A DNA stretch of 60,000 nucleotides from Hydractinia symbiolongicarpus. Taxonomy: Eukaryota > Cnidaria > Hydrozoa > Anthoathecata > Hydractiniidae. Below are positions 12,850-24,810 of the stretch, piece by piece. Positions within the stretch are counted from its first letter, which is position 1; the number at the start of each line of letters is the position of its first letter. The stretch is taken from assembly GCF_029227915.1 (NCBI RefSeq), contig NC_079884.1, positions 23,810,001-23,870,000 on the forward strand, given 5' to 3'. The notes beneath the pieces were generated by a model that saw nothing but the letters and a program-made list of their open reading frames with translations, did no database searches and had not been told where the DNA came from. The position numbers were made by a program, and so were the translations under genes.

Positions 12850-15800
12850 CTATTTTAGGGTTGTTTTCTGTATTGACTTCTTTAGTTACAGTGAAAAATT
12901 CATTACAATGTAGTATAACACATTTGCTTGAATAATTCATTGTAACATACCATAGCTTTAGCCTAAATTCTTTTCTTATTTCATTATACCATAACGCTTT
13001 TACTGCAAAAGAAAGTTAATAAATATGTCCAAGCGTGGTCTTAACAGGTAGCAGTTCCATCGAAATAAAAAATACAAAAGGTAGCAGAAACGACATTACA
13101 TTTTAGAAATCTGTTCCTAAAATGCATTTTTAAATACCAAAATTTTAAACATATTTAGCCACCCATGTGAATGAGAACATTGCGATTTCATTGCATAATG
13201 AACAAAGCGCGAATAAATGTTCCTTGTGAGAACATCTTGTATGGGGGAAAGTACTGATCATATCTGACTAGATAGGTTACATTTCCTTTAATTTCAATAT
13301 TCTGACTCCCTACGCTGTGGGTAAGAACCTTACTGTGCTGCTGTTTTGGTGGATCGACTTTGAAAAATATCAAAGGACATGTGAATTTAAACTGAAACTT
13401 TTACTACACAATTAAAAAGACTTTTCACCGTACCGATAACATATAATTAACCCTATTTAGGGTCCTCAATGCTGGGCGAGGAGCTGATTTGCACCCTTCC
13501 CATTTGTAATATCTACATTTGTTGGTACATTGAACATGAAACTGAAACTTCCAACAAACGTTCACCAGGCCTTAAGTAACAACTTGGTCCAAAATAATTG
13601 CTGATTTCAGCGCCTAGTTAGATTAGGCTTAAAATAGGTGTTAGAAATTCATTTAATTACTCTTATGTAAATTCTGTGTTGGAGAAATACCATATAAAAT
13701 ATTTTTTATAGCTGGTCGTTAAGTAGAAAAAAAATTATTCCCATCCTGAAATTTTTTATGAATAAAGAATTTGGGTAATTGTCGACATATTCAAACTATA
13801 ATTCAAAAAATGTACAACATAAAGTTTGTGAAGTATTCGTATTATTACTTTGTTAACAGGGTTGCATCAGTGCTTTTAATGTGCCGTTATACTGTACATC
13901 CTAACGGCAATATCCTTCGTTGTCATCAGTGTGGTTAATGCAGGCAAGTATACGGGTTTTTAGCTAATTAAGGATTAATCATTAATAAAAAAAGATGCAA
14001 GCGACAACGACTCTCCCTTCAAACATTGACCTCCGCCACGTATTATACTCACAAGCTGGGACATACTTTGACGTCAATCATTATTCTCCGGTATCACCAT
14101 GTCAAGTTATTATACAGATAGTAGAACGTCTTATACAGTTTTTGTTTTAAGCAACAGTCAGATAGAAAATACTCTGATGAAACCACAAAATAAAGCTATC
14201 CTATGTTTTCTAAAAAAAAATTACGTTATAAGAAATGCACTTAAGAAGATTAACCAATTAATTTGGGAATGACTTTCACTTTCTGGTTAAGTTTTAAGAT
14301 AAAATACTTATATGTTGCTGATGTATTTCAGAGAAAAGTAACAAAATGACAATGTGTGATCTTTTTACAATTGAAATCATCGATCAAATATCTGGGGATT
14401 GATAAAGTTATATCACTTTCGCTTCCAATATTGCCAGCTTATGATTTTCAGCATTTATGTCTGGGCAAGGATACTTTAATCTTACGTTGAAGATTTTTTG
14501 AGTGAACATCACATAGATGTAGAAACAACACAGCCTGTTTACCGTCTTGATTGAACGAAAAGAGACGACATCAGGCTGACTAAACGGTTTTGATGTGGAT
14601 TTGGGGAAGTTTACCATGTTTTGGCACTAAAAAATTGTGGGCAAAAATTGTCTGTAGTTTTCTGTTAAATATGACAAAAGTGTATATTATAAAAGTTTCA
14701 TGTTAAAACCAAGCAGATCTACCTGTACTGTTATATTTTAATGATATATACAAAATTAATTTCTTTGTCACTTTTGTCACGTTCCTTATGCATACCAGAC
14801 TAGCACCATTTTAAACTTCCTGAATGGGTCAATTGCTTATTACACCCACATCATAATCTGTTTGATGCAGGAAAGTAAAACAAATCTAAAGATCGTTTAA
14901 AATTATTGCTTTAAAACCGCAACAATCAATTATTTGCAATAACTTGACATCATTGCAAATTTCTAGTCATAGCTAATAAGTCCAGCAATTTTTAAAAAAG
15001 TGCTGAGATTGTAAAAACAAGAAAAATTACTTTCCATTCATTTCAAGAAATTTGTCGTTGACTTGCTTCGTAACAATGAGCACGTACAATCAAACACGAA
15101 ATGAATACGTGACAGTTAATTAGGCTAATTATGAACAGTGTCAATCATTATTTAGTCCAATATCACAAAAATGAAAAATTTCTTTGAAGACAGGCAATGA
15201 TAGATTTATCCTTGCCAAGACCACCTTCATCAAGTTGCGGAAAATTGTCCACTGCAATTAAAGTTGTCCTTTACAATGTTTTTCCCAGACCACAAAAAGC
15301 AGAGGAAGGATGCGATAACCCGTTTTCTCTTTTCCATGACGCAGGACTTATGCGGTGAATTGTGCAAGTTATCTTAGAAAGAAAAGACATTCCTGGGTAT
15401 TTTAGTCAAGTAAATAGATCTACCGACCTCCAGAGGAAATGTTTTTCTGGTTGGTTCTGCATTAACCTTTTTTTATCAAATTTATTTTTGCGCACTAATA
15501 TTTTTTTGCTGTTTTCCTTCTCTCAGTGCATTAAGACAAAAAATGCCTCAAATATTAATTTAGGTATTTTTAGCTTAATTTGAACTTTAAGATCTTATAA
15601 AAAAGATTTGTTGACGTAGATAAAAAAAAGTGTTTACTTTGAAAGTCTCGTTTCTTAATTACTTCAAACAGGTCTTAATTTTTTAAATTTTTTTTAACGT
15701 TCTTTGTACGTACCAGACTAGCGTCATTATAAACTTTCTGAATGAATCAAATAATCAGTAAAAAGTAACCAAATTATAACTTGATGACTAATATTTCCAA

Positions 15801-16479
15801 GCGATATTTGCTTTTCCTTTGAGGAATGCGTATAATATTAGAGGATACAAAATTGGGGATTTTTCCCCCTTTTTTTTACAGTATCGTATATATAAGTATA
15901 TATAAGTATTTTAATAGATTCTCTTTTGATCACAATGATGTAAAGTTATAGAACCTTATTTTCTAATTGGTACCTTAAAAGAAAATAAATATATTTATTA
16001 TTAATAGTAGTATCAGACGAGAAAGGTAGAGCGAGTGTGATACAATATCTTATACAATTAGTACTGCTATATATTCCTTTTCTTTATATATATCTTACAA
16101 TTCTAATTCTAATTTAATTCTAAGAGCCTTTTTATTAGTTAACTCAATACCTTTTTCTTTCTTTCTTATTTTCAGGGTAAGTGGAAGGGTCAAATCTATC
16201 TCAATTCTTCTAATAATTGTGCTTAACTGCTAACGTATTTATAAGAAAGTTCATTTATTTTAAATAAGCCTGATTGCTTTTAAAACCCTTACTCCTTTTA
16301 TTTCGACATTTGAATGATGGCAATAAATGATATAATCGGAACTTTTATTTACAATATGATTGTTGTTCTTAATGTAATTAATTCGAAAATTCCCGCTGTC
16401 TTGAATCTTTTTGCTGACTTGGCATAATTTTTCGTCGAATAGATTTTAACTATCAAAATTTTGCTTTGATATAAAAATA
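12850..16479. other. Spacer without a recognised gene; an old diverged repeat pair
   Basis: No gene seen. A segment near 14797-14850 (starting ACCAGACTAGCACCATTTTA) recurs in the same direction near 15711-15760 (ACCAGACTAGCGTCATTATA) with similar flanks. This suggests two old copies of an unnamed interspersed repeat. The sequence near 16180 (GTGGAAGGGTCAAATCTATC) recurs near 57220. Confidence 0.45.
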
Positions 16480-16600
16480 CCGTAAAATCCCGAATATAGG
16501 CCAGGTTGGGTTTAAAATTGGGATAAATTCTGCGTTCATCTTGTGGATCTATATCTGGTTGAGTCTATATCTTAGAAGGCTTATAACTGAAATTTTACGG
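16480..16600. mobile_element. Short inverted-repeat element (MITE)
   Basis: The left end CCGTAAAATCCCGAATATAG is answered on the opposite strand at the right end (CCGTAAAATTTCAGTTATAA), giving imperfect terminal repeats of about 23 bp around a 121-bp body with no coding capacity. The end sequence resembles small elements of the Harbinger/ISL2EU type that I recall from invertebrates. The target duplication is not clear, with TA on the left and TTA on the right. Family assignment is tentative. Confidence 0.45.
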
Positions 16601-18326
16601 TTACAAACCTTTCAATTTTTTAGACGACACAATGTAAAATAATTTTTAATGCTGTCTTATGTTGATGTTTAAAATAAAATTAGACCCCTTAAGCCGGGTG
16701 CGAGCAAATGCATTATTGCAGACTCTAAATAAGCTTAAATCGGCATAAGTCAAGTTTTTGAGACCCCTTATTGCCTAGATTGAACCTTTTTTTTACCAAG
16801 AGAACTAAGTGGCTCAATTACATGCACTTAACGTAAATCTTCATGGCGTATACACTGTCGTTTAAGTTTGATAAGCCAGAAAAAATAATGTCACTACTGT
16901 ATATATAGAATTACCATTATTATTGTGTTTGCTACTAAAAAAGGTAATAAGTCAGAAAGGTTGTCCAAGCTTCGTCTGTACACATTGCCACATGTTTGTT
17001 GTGCTTTTTCTTCAGGAAAGAGAGAAAATCAGTAGAAATATAACCTTATCACTGTTCTTTTTTTCACCCTCATGTTCTTTTATAAGAAAAGTGTATGTGT
17101 ATGAAGACATTTGCAAGATAATTACAAAGCCGTATAATTACTACCTGTCTGTAGAATTTAATGAAATAGGATAATGCTGCACTAAATTTAAGCTGTAAAC
17201 TATTTTTGTAAGTAAAGGTCTTTGTCCAAAGTGTTTTGTTTTGAATTCTATTTACAGTATAAAAATACATGATTAGAACAAGTGTATATCCAGTTGTAAA
17301 TAAATATATAATACAAAGTTTTGTCGAATCTTTCTCAAGTTTTTTAATGCTTAACTCCTTAGTTTTGATCTGTTGTCATCATTAGATATTTTTTGTATAA
17401 TGTACTGTAGTCAAAACAGGTGTGTAGGGCATAATAATAAAAAAGAAAAAATGGTTTCAATTTGCATGAATAACCAAATATAATCACATAGAGCTATAGG
17501 TGTTACCAAAATAGCAAAGTCAACAAAAGGTGTGTTATGCCCTATAAGTATATGATATGGCTTCAGTGGTGTTATATGAAAAAAAAGTATCGAATTATTG
17601 CACATCTAATTTAATTCTTTAGGATAATAACATCATCACAGTAGATTTAAGAAAGGATATAGCTAACAGTATATTGATGTTTGAAATTCACTATGGCTGT
17701 AGTAAAAAATGAATCATTTAAAGTTTTTGTGTATTTTTATCTTTTAAGAAAATTTAAATTCCTTCCTTTTTGAATGAGGGTTGATTAAGTTAAAAAATGG
17801 AGTTTTTTTATCTTTTCTGCTATTATGCCTGGGCTGTCTTTAATGTATTATATGTAGGGGAGGTTTGAAGGGGGGGAGGAAAGGGATTAACCACGAGTCA
17901 CAAATCCCAAGCTACTTACAATAAAATTTTACAAGAGATCGCTCTTTGACTGCGGATGAGAAGGATAAAAAAGCCACAAAAGACATTCAAATTTGGTGTT
18001 AGCTAACCTGACTTGCATTTACGAAACCATTTAACTTCAATCAAAATTAAGGGTGCAAAATTTTGTCATAATTAAAGTGGACAGCATAGAAAACGTGAAC
18101 ATCAAACCAAGAACAAGGTTGTCTAAACGTATATAAATGTATTAGTTTAGTTGATTAAGGATAAATAAAACACTTATTATCTATTATGAGATAAAACTAT
18201 ATAGAAATGCATATTTTCTGAAAGACAAATAAATTTCATTATGAATTAATGTTAATTTTGTCATAAAATGATAAGTTGACGCAAGATTTATAGAATATCG
18301 AGTAGAATATCAGGTCTAAAAAATCA
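16601..18326. other. Spacer without a recognised gene
   Basis: AT-rich, with short open frames only (for example 16923-17174), none resembling a known protein. Two short phrases containing GACCCCTTA repeat near 16683 and 16762. Nothing else is supported. Confidence 0.5.
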
Positions 18327-19345
18327 CATCAATCAAATCATCATCACCATCATCAATCAAATCATTATCATTTTCGGCCTAATGTCCGTTTTCCATACTA
18401 TCATAGGTTAGACAGGCTATATTAGTACCCCTCTATCTTCCATTTTGATCTAGACTGGGCTAGATCTAAACTCAAATTTCTCTGCATCAGGCCTGTCTTT
18501 ATTATTTCATGCCAAGTATTTTTCAGTCTACCTTGCCCTAGAAACTTTCCAGTCTCTACATTGCCTTACCCAATTATCCTTCCAAATTTTTCCCAAATGT
18601 CTCAATCAACTCATTCTTCTTATCTGGATAACATCTTTAATGCTACGGATAACTAGCCTGCTTCTTAGCTCACCTGAACTCTTTCTGTCTCTCAGACTTG
18701 CGTTACATATTCACCGAACCATTCTCATACCACTCCTTTCTAAACAGTCAAGATCTTCCTGCTTCACAACATAACACTTCTTACACAGGCCATATATAAC
18801 CTGCCTTTTACCTCAATTGACAAGACTCTGTTAATCAACAAAGAAAGTAACTCTCTAAAATTCTTCCAAGCAGAGCTTTTCCTGCAATACTTTTTTCAAC
18901 ACCCTCTTTACTACTCAGCATATCACCTAAGTAACAGAAGTTCTCAACTATCTCTAACAAGCCAATTTTGTACATCATTACAGCAGGAAATACTTCATTG
19001 TCTATAATCTCACCTTAGCATTGCTTGCATACAAACTGAATGTTAGCTCTTAACTTTCCTGTAATACTACTGCACTTACTATGTACCTAATGCTTGCTTA
19101 CAAGTTTAACTCAAAATTGATGTACTACCAACCCCTTTCCTGCAAACTCAACAAGAGGACTTTTTAACTACAATATCACACCTGGTTTCAATGCTACTAA
19201 TCATGACTTTAGATCTTGATGTTTTTACTGTTAACCCTTTCTCTTCTCTTCTATTCCATTCTTCTACTTCTCAAACTATTCTTCTAGTTCATCCATCGAA
19301 AAATCTACTCCACTAAACTGTTAGTGTGTCTTGATATTGGTTTTT
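18327..19345 (-). pseudogene. Decayed non-LTR reverse transcriptase 3' end with microsatellite tail
   Basis: Read on the minus strand, fragments in shifting frames match the C-terminal part of an invertebrate LINE-type reverse transcriptase. A Cys-rich finger region (IETRCDIVVKKSSC, then VCRKGVGSTSIL) is followed by IVENFCYLGDMLSSKEGVEK and then pieces of the region with the CV/RP, ERRM and RLRW-type signatures. At least six frame breaks or stops are present. The element ends, in its own direction, at a TGATGA/TTGATTGATG microsatellite (18327-18377), as expected of a LINE 3' tail. The upstream part with the catalytic YADD box is absent, so this is a 5'-truncated, long-dead copy. The clade is not decided. 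Confidence 0.65.
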
Positions 19346-20622
19346 AAGGTATAGTTCTAAATTTACATCGAAAAGTTGCTTTTTGTGCCTCTCCGTTGTA
19401 CCTTTACACTGTAATAACATTTTAAGAAAATTAATATTTAATTTTGTCTCCATATTCATCAAGGCTTGTACCTTTTAGCCCAAAGGCATATTGAGCAAGG
19501 AGTGTTTGCAATATATGTTAAAAAAAAGTTTTTTTGAAGCGAATGTTTTACAAATTTTCATATTTTTCCCGTCAATTTTTTTTTATTAAGAATGCTGTAG
19601 ATAATTAAGCTTTCAATTGATATCAAAATCAAACATTTGACAAAAAATAACGTTTTTGGGTGTTTCCTGTATACTCAGATTTTCTTGAGGATTGAGGACA
19701 AGAGAAGACAAGAAAAAATGCTTACAGTAACATCATCATTGGTTCCACTGATTCAAAAATCTGCAACTCATTTTCCATCACTATTTCCTAAACAAGCACA
19801 AATCTATGGAAGTACACATGCAATTTTCATTAACGCTATTCAGGTTGGGCCGGTCAAAGGCTGGGGGGGGGGGGAGGGGGGTCTGGGGAAAAATGCCCTA
19901 CCCCTATATTTTCTGATCTACTTGTTTATTTGGAAAAATATTTGGCACAAATGTTAACTGATATAACATAATTAAAATGTCCGCAAAATTTCGAAAATTG
20001 CTGTTTTCTAATTTTTTTGAGTATATAATATGCAAATATGCTCTAAAAGATCAATTTGCACAACTTTTTTCTTTTAGCCATAGAATATTCGGTTTTTTGT
20101 CTTTTGTTTCCATTACAGGTCTTCCTATTGTTTTATTAAGGCGCTAAAATAACCCTAACATTTGTAAAACATAAGGAAAAAAGTTTGGTTAGAGATTTAT
20201 ACACTTCAAAATCGCCAACATTTAGAGTAATTACAACTGGAATGAATGCTAAGAAACCCTAATATTTATAGAATAACAAAAAGTGAAAGAAGAATGAAAA
20301 AGTGATTTACCGCAAAATATGGGCGTAAATTGCGGCCACATGGCGTAATAAGGGCGTAAACATCACACATTGAAATATAAATCCAGTATATTGATCACAT
20401 ATCGTAAAATGCGCTTAATATTCTAAATAAAATTTTCATGTTTAATTTTTGCATAAGGGACCTTGGAAATATGGGCGTAGCTGGCCTGTTGAGGGCGCAA
20501 TTTCAATTTTCTTTCTTCATTTTTCTAAATCAACTTCATATAGATAGAAATTCAGCTACTAAAATTGTCAAGTAAAATAAGCCAGGTAGACAAAAGTTCA
20601 AGTAAAACACGGGAGGGTAGGG
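19346..20622. other. Repeat-like spacer with G-rich tract; insertion target of the transposon
   Basis: It holds a G-rich run at 19863-19888 (12 G, A, 6 G, then GGGG) with potential to form a four-stranded structure. After it comes AATGCCCTACCC near 19893. The same 12-mer appears inverted at the end of this block (GGGTAGGGCATT, 20615-20626). The block also has several GGGCG phrases near 20320-20500. This may be an older non-autonomous repeat into which the 6.6-kb transposon inserted. A frame at 19679-19843 has AG and GT borders but no recognisable product. Confidence 0.35.
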
Positions 20623-20629
20623 CATTTGA
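20623..20629 (+). repeat. Target-site duplication, left copy (CATTTGA)
   Basis: CATTTGA immediately precedes the left terminal repeat and occurs again immediately after the right terminal repeat at 27229-27235. It is a perfect 7-bp duplication. Confidence 0.85.
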
Positions 20630-20708
20630 CCAACCTCGTCCCCAGGGCTTGTTAGGCTTTTTATATTTGGACGGCCTGAACAAGGCCCTGGCCCTGGCTG
20701 GTCACGTG
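20630..20708 (+). repeat. Left terminal inverted repeat, 79 bp
   Basis: GC-richer than its surroundings. It starts CCAACCTCGTCC and ends CTGGTCACGTG. It is identical in inverted orientation to 27150-27228. Internally it repeats GGCCCTGG and contains GGCCTGAACAAGGCC, a small imperfect palindrome. The ends diverge completely inward of the CACGTG. Confidence 0.9.
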
Positions 20709-21167
20709 ACAAATTTGATTGGCCGTAAGAACTCGCATAATTAAAACGCGTCCCGCGAGTGATATTAGAGGCAAAATTATGTGGCGAGAAAAAATCAAAA
20801 TTCGAGAACTTTTCGTGGTGATGGACCGCGGATTAGCAATTCAAAAAGTAGCTCTTTAAAAATGGTGGCTGTTATTTTGTGGGTGTTGCGTTTGGTTTGG
20901 TTTTTGATGTTGTTCTACTAGCTAAATGTAGCTAGATTCAAAATTTTGGAAAAACATTATTTTTGATATGGAACTGCAACAGTTCTGAAAGTATTTTACC
21001 AGAAAGAAGATTAACAATAACTGGTTGAAAGCAGGTTTGAGCATCTTGTGTTGCTAAAAACTCACACTGTTAAATGAACTGAAGAAGGAACGAACTTCAC
21101 AAGCGATCAAAACTGTCATACATATATAGCTAGCTATATGTAACATAATGTTTAGCTATGGAAAAGT

Positions 21168-21480
21168 AAGTGCATATCATCTTGTGTGCTAGGGTAGACT
21201 TAAAAATTCTTATTAATATTTAATATTTTGCTTTATGATTTCTTGTTCCTGCATTGAATATGGGTAGGCCTCGTATCCTACACAGGAACCTTAGGCTATG
21301 TACCATTTTGTGTTCTGTTAAAGTATTACTTTGTAATTTGTGTTCTCACTGTACTTTCAACATTCATCATTATTGTATGATATTCTTGTGTATGGACAAT
21401 ATATACAAATCCTTGTCAGTAAAACCCTTACAGTAGTTTTGTTTGTTCTGTTGTAATATTTCTAATTCTTAAATTTTCAG
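21168..21480 (+). other. Probable 5' UTR intron of the transposase gene
   Basis: A strong donor (AAAA then GTAAGTGC at 21168) precedes a pyrimidine-rich acceptor (AAATTTTCAG ending at 21480). The acceptor lies 23 bases before the ATG at 21504. No open frame crosses this junction in phase with the transposase, so it would be a leader intron. Confidence 0.4.
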
Positions 21481-21503
21481 AAAATGGAGAATGCAAACAT
21501 AGC

Positions 21504-24471
21504 ATGGCAGCAGCTGTAACACCAAAGAAGTTTTATCCAAGAAAAAATGTTTCGCAACAGGGAGTGTGTAGATTATGTGGAAAATTCACTTAGCAGAGAC
21601 ACCTAATCAAAATTTTTTCTAAAATTGGATTGGCAAAAAATCTTGCTTCAAAAGTGCATGAAGTGTGTGGCATAGGTATCAACGAGCATGACTGTATAAC
21701 GAAAGTCGTTTGCCGAACATGCGAATCTTTTATTACCAAGGTTGACGAGTACAGGAACTCTTGTCACAACGTCCAAGGTGAACTTAATCGAAACATGTCT
21801 GTCAAGAGAATGCTGCTACCAGAAGATTGTAACACAATCACAAGCAAAAATGAACCTTCTCGTAAGAAATTATTTGATTTAACAAACGTACAAAGTGCAG
21901 ATAACATTGATAAAGAGAATATTGAATCAAGTGACAGTATTTTGAAAAAATTGAACAATGTTTTTGGCACAAAAGAAGTACCCTTTATTGGGAAATTAAT
22001 GTGGGAGACACCTGGTTTTAAAGATGTTTTTGTCAAATTATTACTCTCTGATCTGAATATGGCATGTAAAAGTCTATGCAGGAGAGATGAAAATGGTTCA
22101 ACTTTACTTAACAATACCTATGATGGACTTTCAAATTTGCAGATCAAAAATATCAAAACTGAGATGTTGAAAATCCCCTATTTTGTCGATATTCTGGAAA
22201 CAATTGCTGGTGATATTGAAAACAGGCAGAGTGAAATAAAATATGCTTTCATTTACTCAATTCTGATGCAGTCACGTTGGCACGAACTAAGTTTATTTCA
22301 AAGAATTAACACCACTCTTTTAATAGAAGGTGGTTGCAGTAAACAGGTATGTATATACATAATATAATAATAAAGGATTTTGTGTAAGCAATTGAACTGA
22401 TTTTTATTTATTCTCACATTACTTTTAAGCTTTTCAGCAAGAGACCTGTGAATCTATCAATTTATTTTTTTAATTTTCTCAATATTGAGTTATCAGTACC
22501 TTTTTTCACTTGTTCAGCCTTATCAGTAAGGCTGAACAAGTGAAAAAAAAAAAACAATTCAAGGGCTGAAGCCAAATTTCCAGTTTCTTATAAAAAAGTG
22601 TAGTCTACAGCCTCATTTGTTGAAAATAATCTATTTATATTGGCTTTTGTTTTTAGTTGCAGATACGGTTTCAAAGATTAGGTGTTTGCTTGTGCCCGAG
22701 CAGAAGAGAGGTTTTATTGGATTTGATTGGTGGTCATTTTCGTGATGGTGTCATTGATAAAGTTAAAGGTGGAGCCGTGTTTCGAGGGACAGGAGATAAT
22801 TGGGACATAAGAATTCTCAAAGGTCATATGCATAAAAACAATCAAAATGAAGATCTCCATATATTTGCCACAAATTTGATTGAAAACCGTCTATCATTTG
22901 ACCATCTCGATAATGACAATCCAAAACGTGATATTGCATTATTACCACTGAGTACATTTTCATTAAACATTGCAGAGTGGAGGGAATATATCAGAACTTC
23001 AAAAATTTTGGTTGGGCGTATTTTGTTGGATTTTTTCCCAAAGTTCAAATTTCTGAAATCATTTGTTCCACAACACATTGATCATCAATATAGCCACGAA
23101 ATGGGGGAACGGTCATTCATTGCATCTATGCCTATCATTAATGCAAATGAAGCACACTATGCTGATTGTGTAAAGATACTTCGAACGTACGAAAAATGGA
23201 TCGCAGAAATTTACCATGAAACAGGCATGTTGCAAAACATGCCAAACCTTGATGATGGACCACTTCTTGAAACCTTCCAAGCCAACCCTGGTCAGAAATT
23301 TGCACACATCAATTTTACAGATTCTGATCCCATGAAAGAAATGAAAATTGTGTTTGGTGGCGATCAATTAACACGTGTAAGATTTGCTGGTGCAAAAGAT
23401 TTACTAGCTGGTGCACATACTCCTAGCCATCGATTTGAACACTGCTCTCCTTTTAAACCAGTAATGTGGCATACCAAAGCAGCTCTTTTGCAATATTCAT
23501 ACCACCTCTTGCATAAACCTGAATCCATTGCTGAGAATGGAACGATAAAGTATTTTAGGGAGAAGCTTCGTCGAAAAAATGTTACTCCTGCTAAAGTACT
23601 CGATTCTTTTGATGGTTGTGAGGAATTATTTATCAGTCTTGGACGTGCATATATTGTTGTTGCACTGATGAAGTTTTTTGGAATGGAAAGTTTGGAGGAT
23701 AAACCATCTGTTTACCCTTTCCCTACTAACTTTGTTCATAAATCTGATGCTGAGAAAGACGCGTATATGAATAACATATTGACAAAGTTTTTAGATGAAT
23801 ACTTGCTGCAGAAATCCCCACCAAGAGATGGTGATGATTTTGTTGAAAATTATGGTTTTTGCGTAATATTTCTTACGATTCTGGTTCTGCAACTCAAGGA
23901 TGCAGCAAAAGAAGGTGATGGAAACCGTACTCTTATCAACCAAAAGATGCTTTTAAATGTGTTTAAATCTTTAGGTTCTTACAGCAAATATGCTCTGGAA
24001 ATGTTTGTCAGCATTGCTCAAGTTGAGTGTTTACTGACACCACGATTATCTGAGGAGTTTAAGTGGGGGAATTTTGTCAACTGGCGTGGCGGTAAGGGGA
24101 AAAATATTGAAGACGACCTTGCTCAGGAGATTGTGAATAAAGTTTCCAAAAATATAGTTCAGAGAATGGGTCCTAACAAGACAATATCATCTATAACTAA
24201 AATTACTAAAGCTGCTAACGGAATTAAAGAAATCCTGGAAAATTATGACAAAAATGCTAGTATACACAGATCCTCTACACAACATAGCACCAGTGATGCT
24301 TTTGAAGATGAGAATGAAATGATATTAGATCTTCTCGAACTAAAACCTTTTCACCATTCATCAGGTCGTTTCCATAACAGTTTCCCAGCTATAAAAAGGT
24401 CACCTTTGCGCTATATGAACGTGACAGATTTTCACAATTGGTTGAAAAAACACAGAGATGAACTAGTTTGA
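21504..24471 (+). pseudogene. DUF6589-family transposon protein (putative transposase), one premature stop
   Basis: Two coding exons, 21504-22346 and 22657-24471, joined in phase 0, about 885 codons. The N-terminus is a ZAD-like zinc finger with C22-x2-C25 and C70-x2-C73. The large C-terminal half is a DUF6589 domain: TGDNWDIRI near codon 328, FGGDQLTRVRFAGAKDL near codon 517, then a conserved His/Phe/Trp stretch (HRFEHC, VMWHTK). The two Asp residues are candidate metal ligands of a DDE-like core; that is inference. A single in-frame TAG at 21591-21593 (codon 30) interrupts the finger. Frame and family-like sequence continue on both sides, so it looks like a point mutation, readthrough, or sequence error. 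The second exon could also start at 22663. This is the likely mobilisation protein of the element. Confidence 0.85.
22501..22548. repeat. Perfect 22-bp hairpin in the transposase intron
   Basis: The left arm 22501-22522 and right arm 22527-22548 are exact reverse complements around a TCAG loop, with TTCACTTGTTCAGCCTTA as the non-T part of the left arm. It lies inside the intron 22347-22656. Confidence 0.85.
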
Positions 24472-24623
24472 AATTAGTTGCATTTATTTTTTTTAAATAT
24501 TTTTTACAATTTTATGTTATGATATATATTATATACCTTAAAAGTGAGAAAAAATATTAATTCGAGTTAACGTACAAAAAAGATATGCATCTGAAATTTC
24601 ACAAGTGGAAGCTTTTTTTGTTT

Positions 24624-24704
24624 GAGTTCTTTTCTAAGTTTGATGGACCAGAGTTCTTTTCTAAGTTTGATGGACCAGAGTTCTTTTCTAAGTTTGATGG
24701 ACCA
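24624..24704 (+). repeat. Three identical 27-bp tandem repeats between the convergent genes
   Basis: Units 24624-24650, 24651-24677 and 24678-24704 all begin GAGTTCTTTTCTAAGTTTGA and appear identical. They lie in the shared 3' region of the transposase and helicase genes, inside the transposon. Confidence 0.9.
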
Positions 24705-24734
24705 GAGACATAAAAATTGTCAAATTTGCTCCTT

Positions 24735-24740
24735 AATAAA
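24735..24740 (+). promoter_or_regulatory. Candidate poly(A) signal of the transposase gene
   Basis: AATAAA lies 264 bases after the TGA of the plus-strand gene. A minus-strand AATAAA (TTTATT on plus at 24483-24488) could serve the helicase gene. If both are used, the two transcripts overlap by about 250 bases. Confidence 0.4.
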
Positions 24741-24810
24741 ATATACAGAAAAGTCAGTGTTTATATTGCATAAAAATAGTTTTTTCATATCCTTGTTTTA
24801 AAAAATAACC

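Noticed and set aside
19637-19957. Plus-strand 106-codon frame before the transposon
   Set aside because: It starts on a non-ATG codon, runs into the poly-G tract, and matches no family. The inner segment 19679-19843 has AG/GT borders but nothing to join to.
21764-22114. Minus-strand 116-codon frame
   Set aside because: It lies opposite the transposase first exon and is a shadow of that coding sequence.
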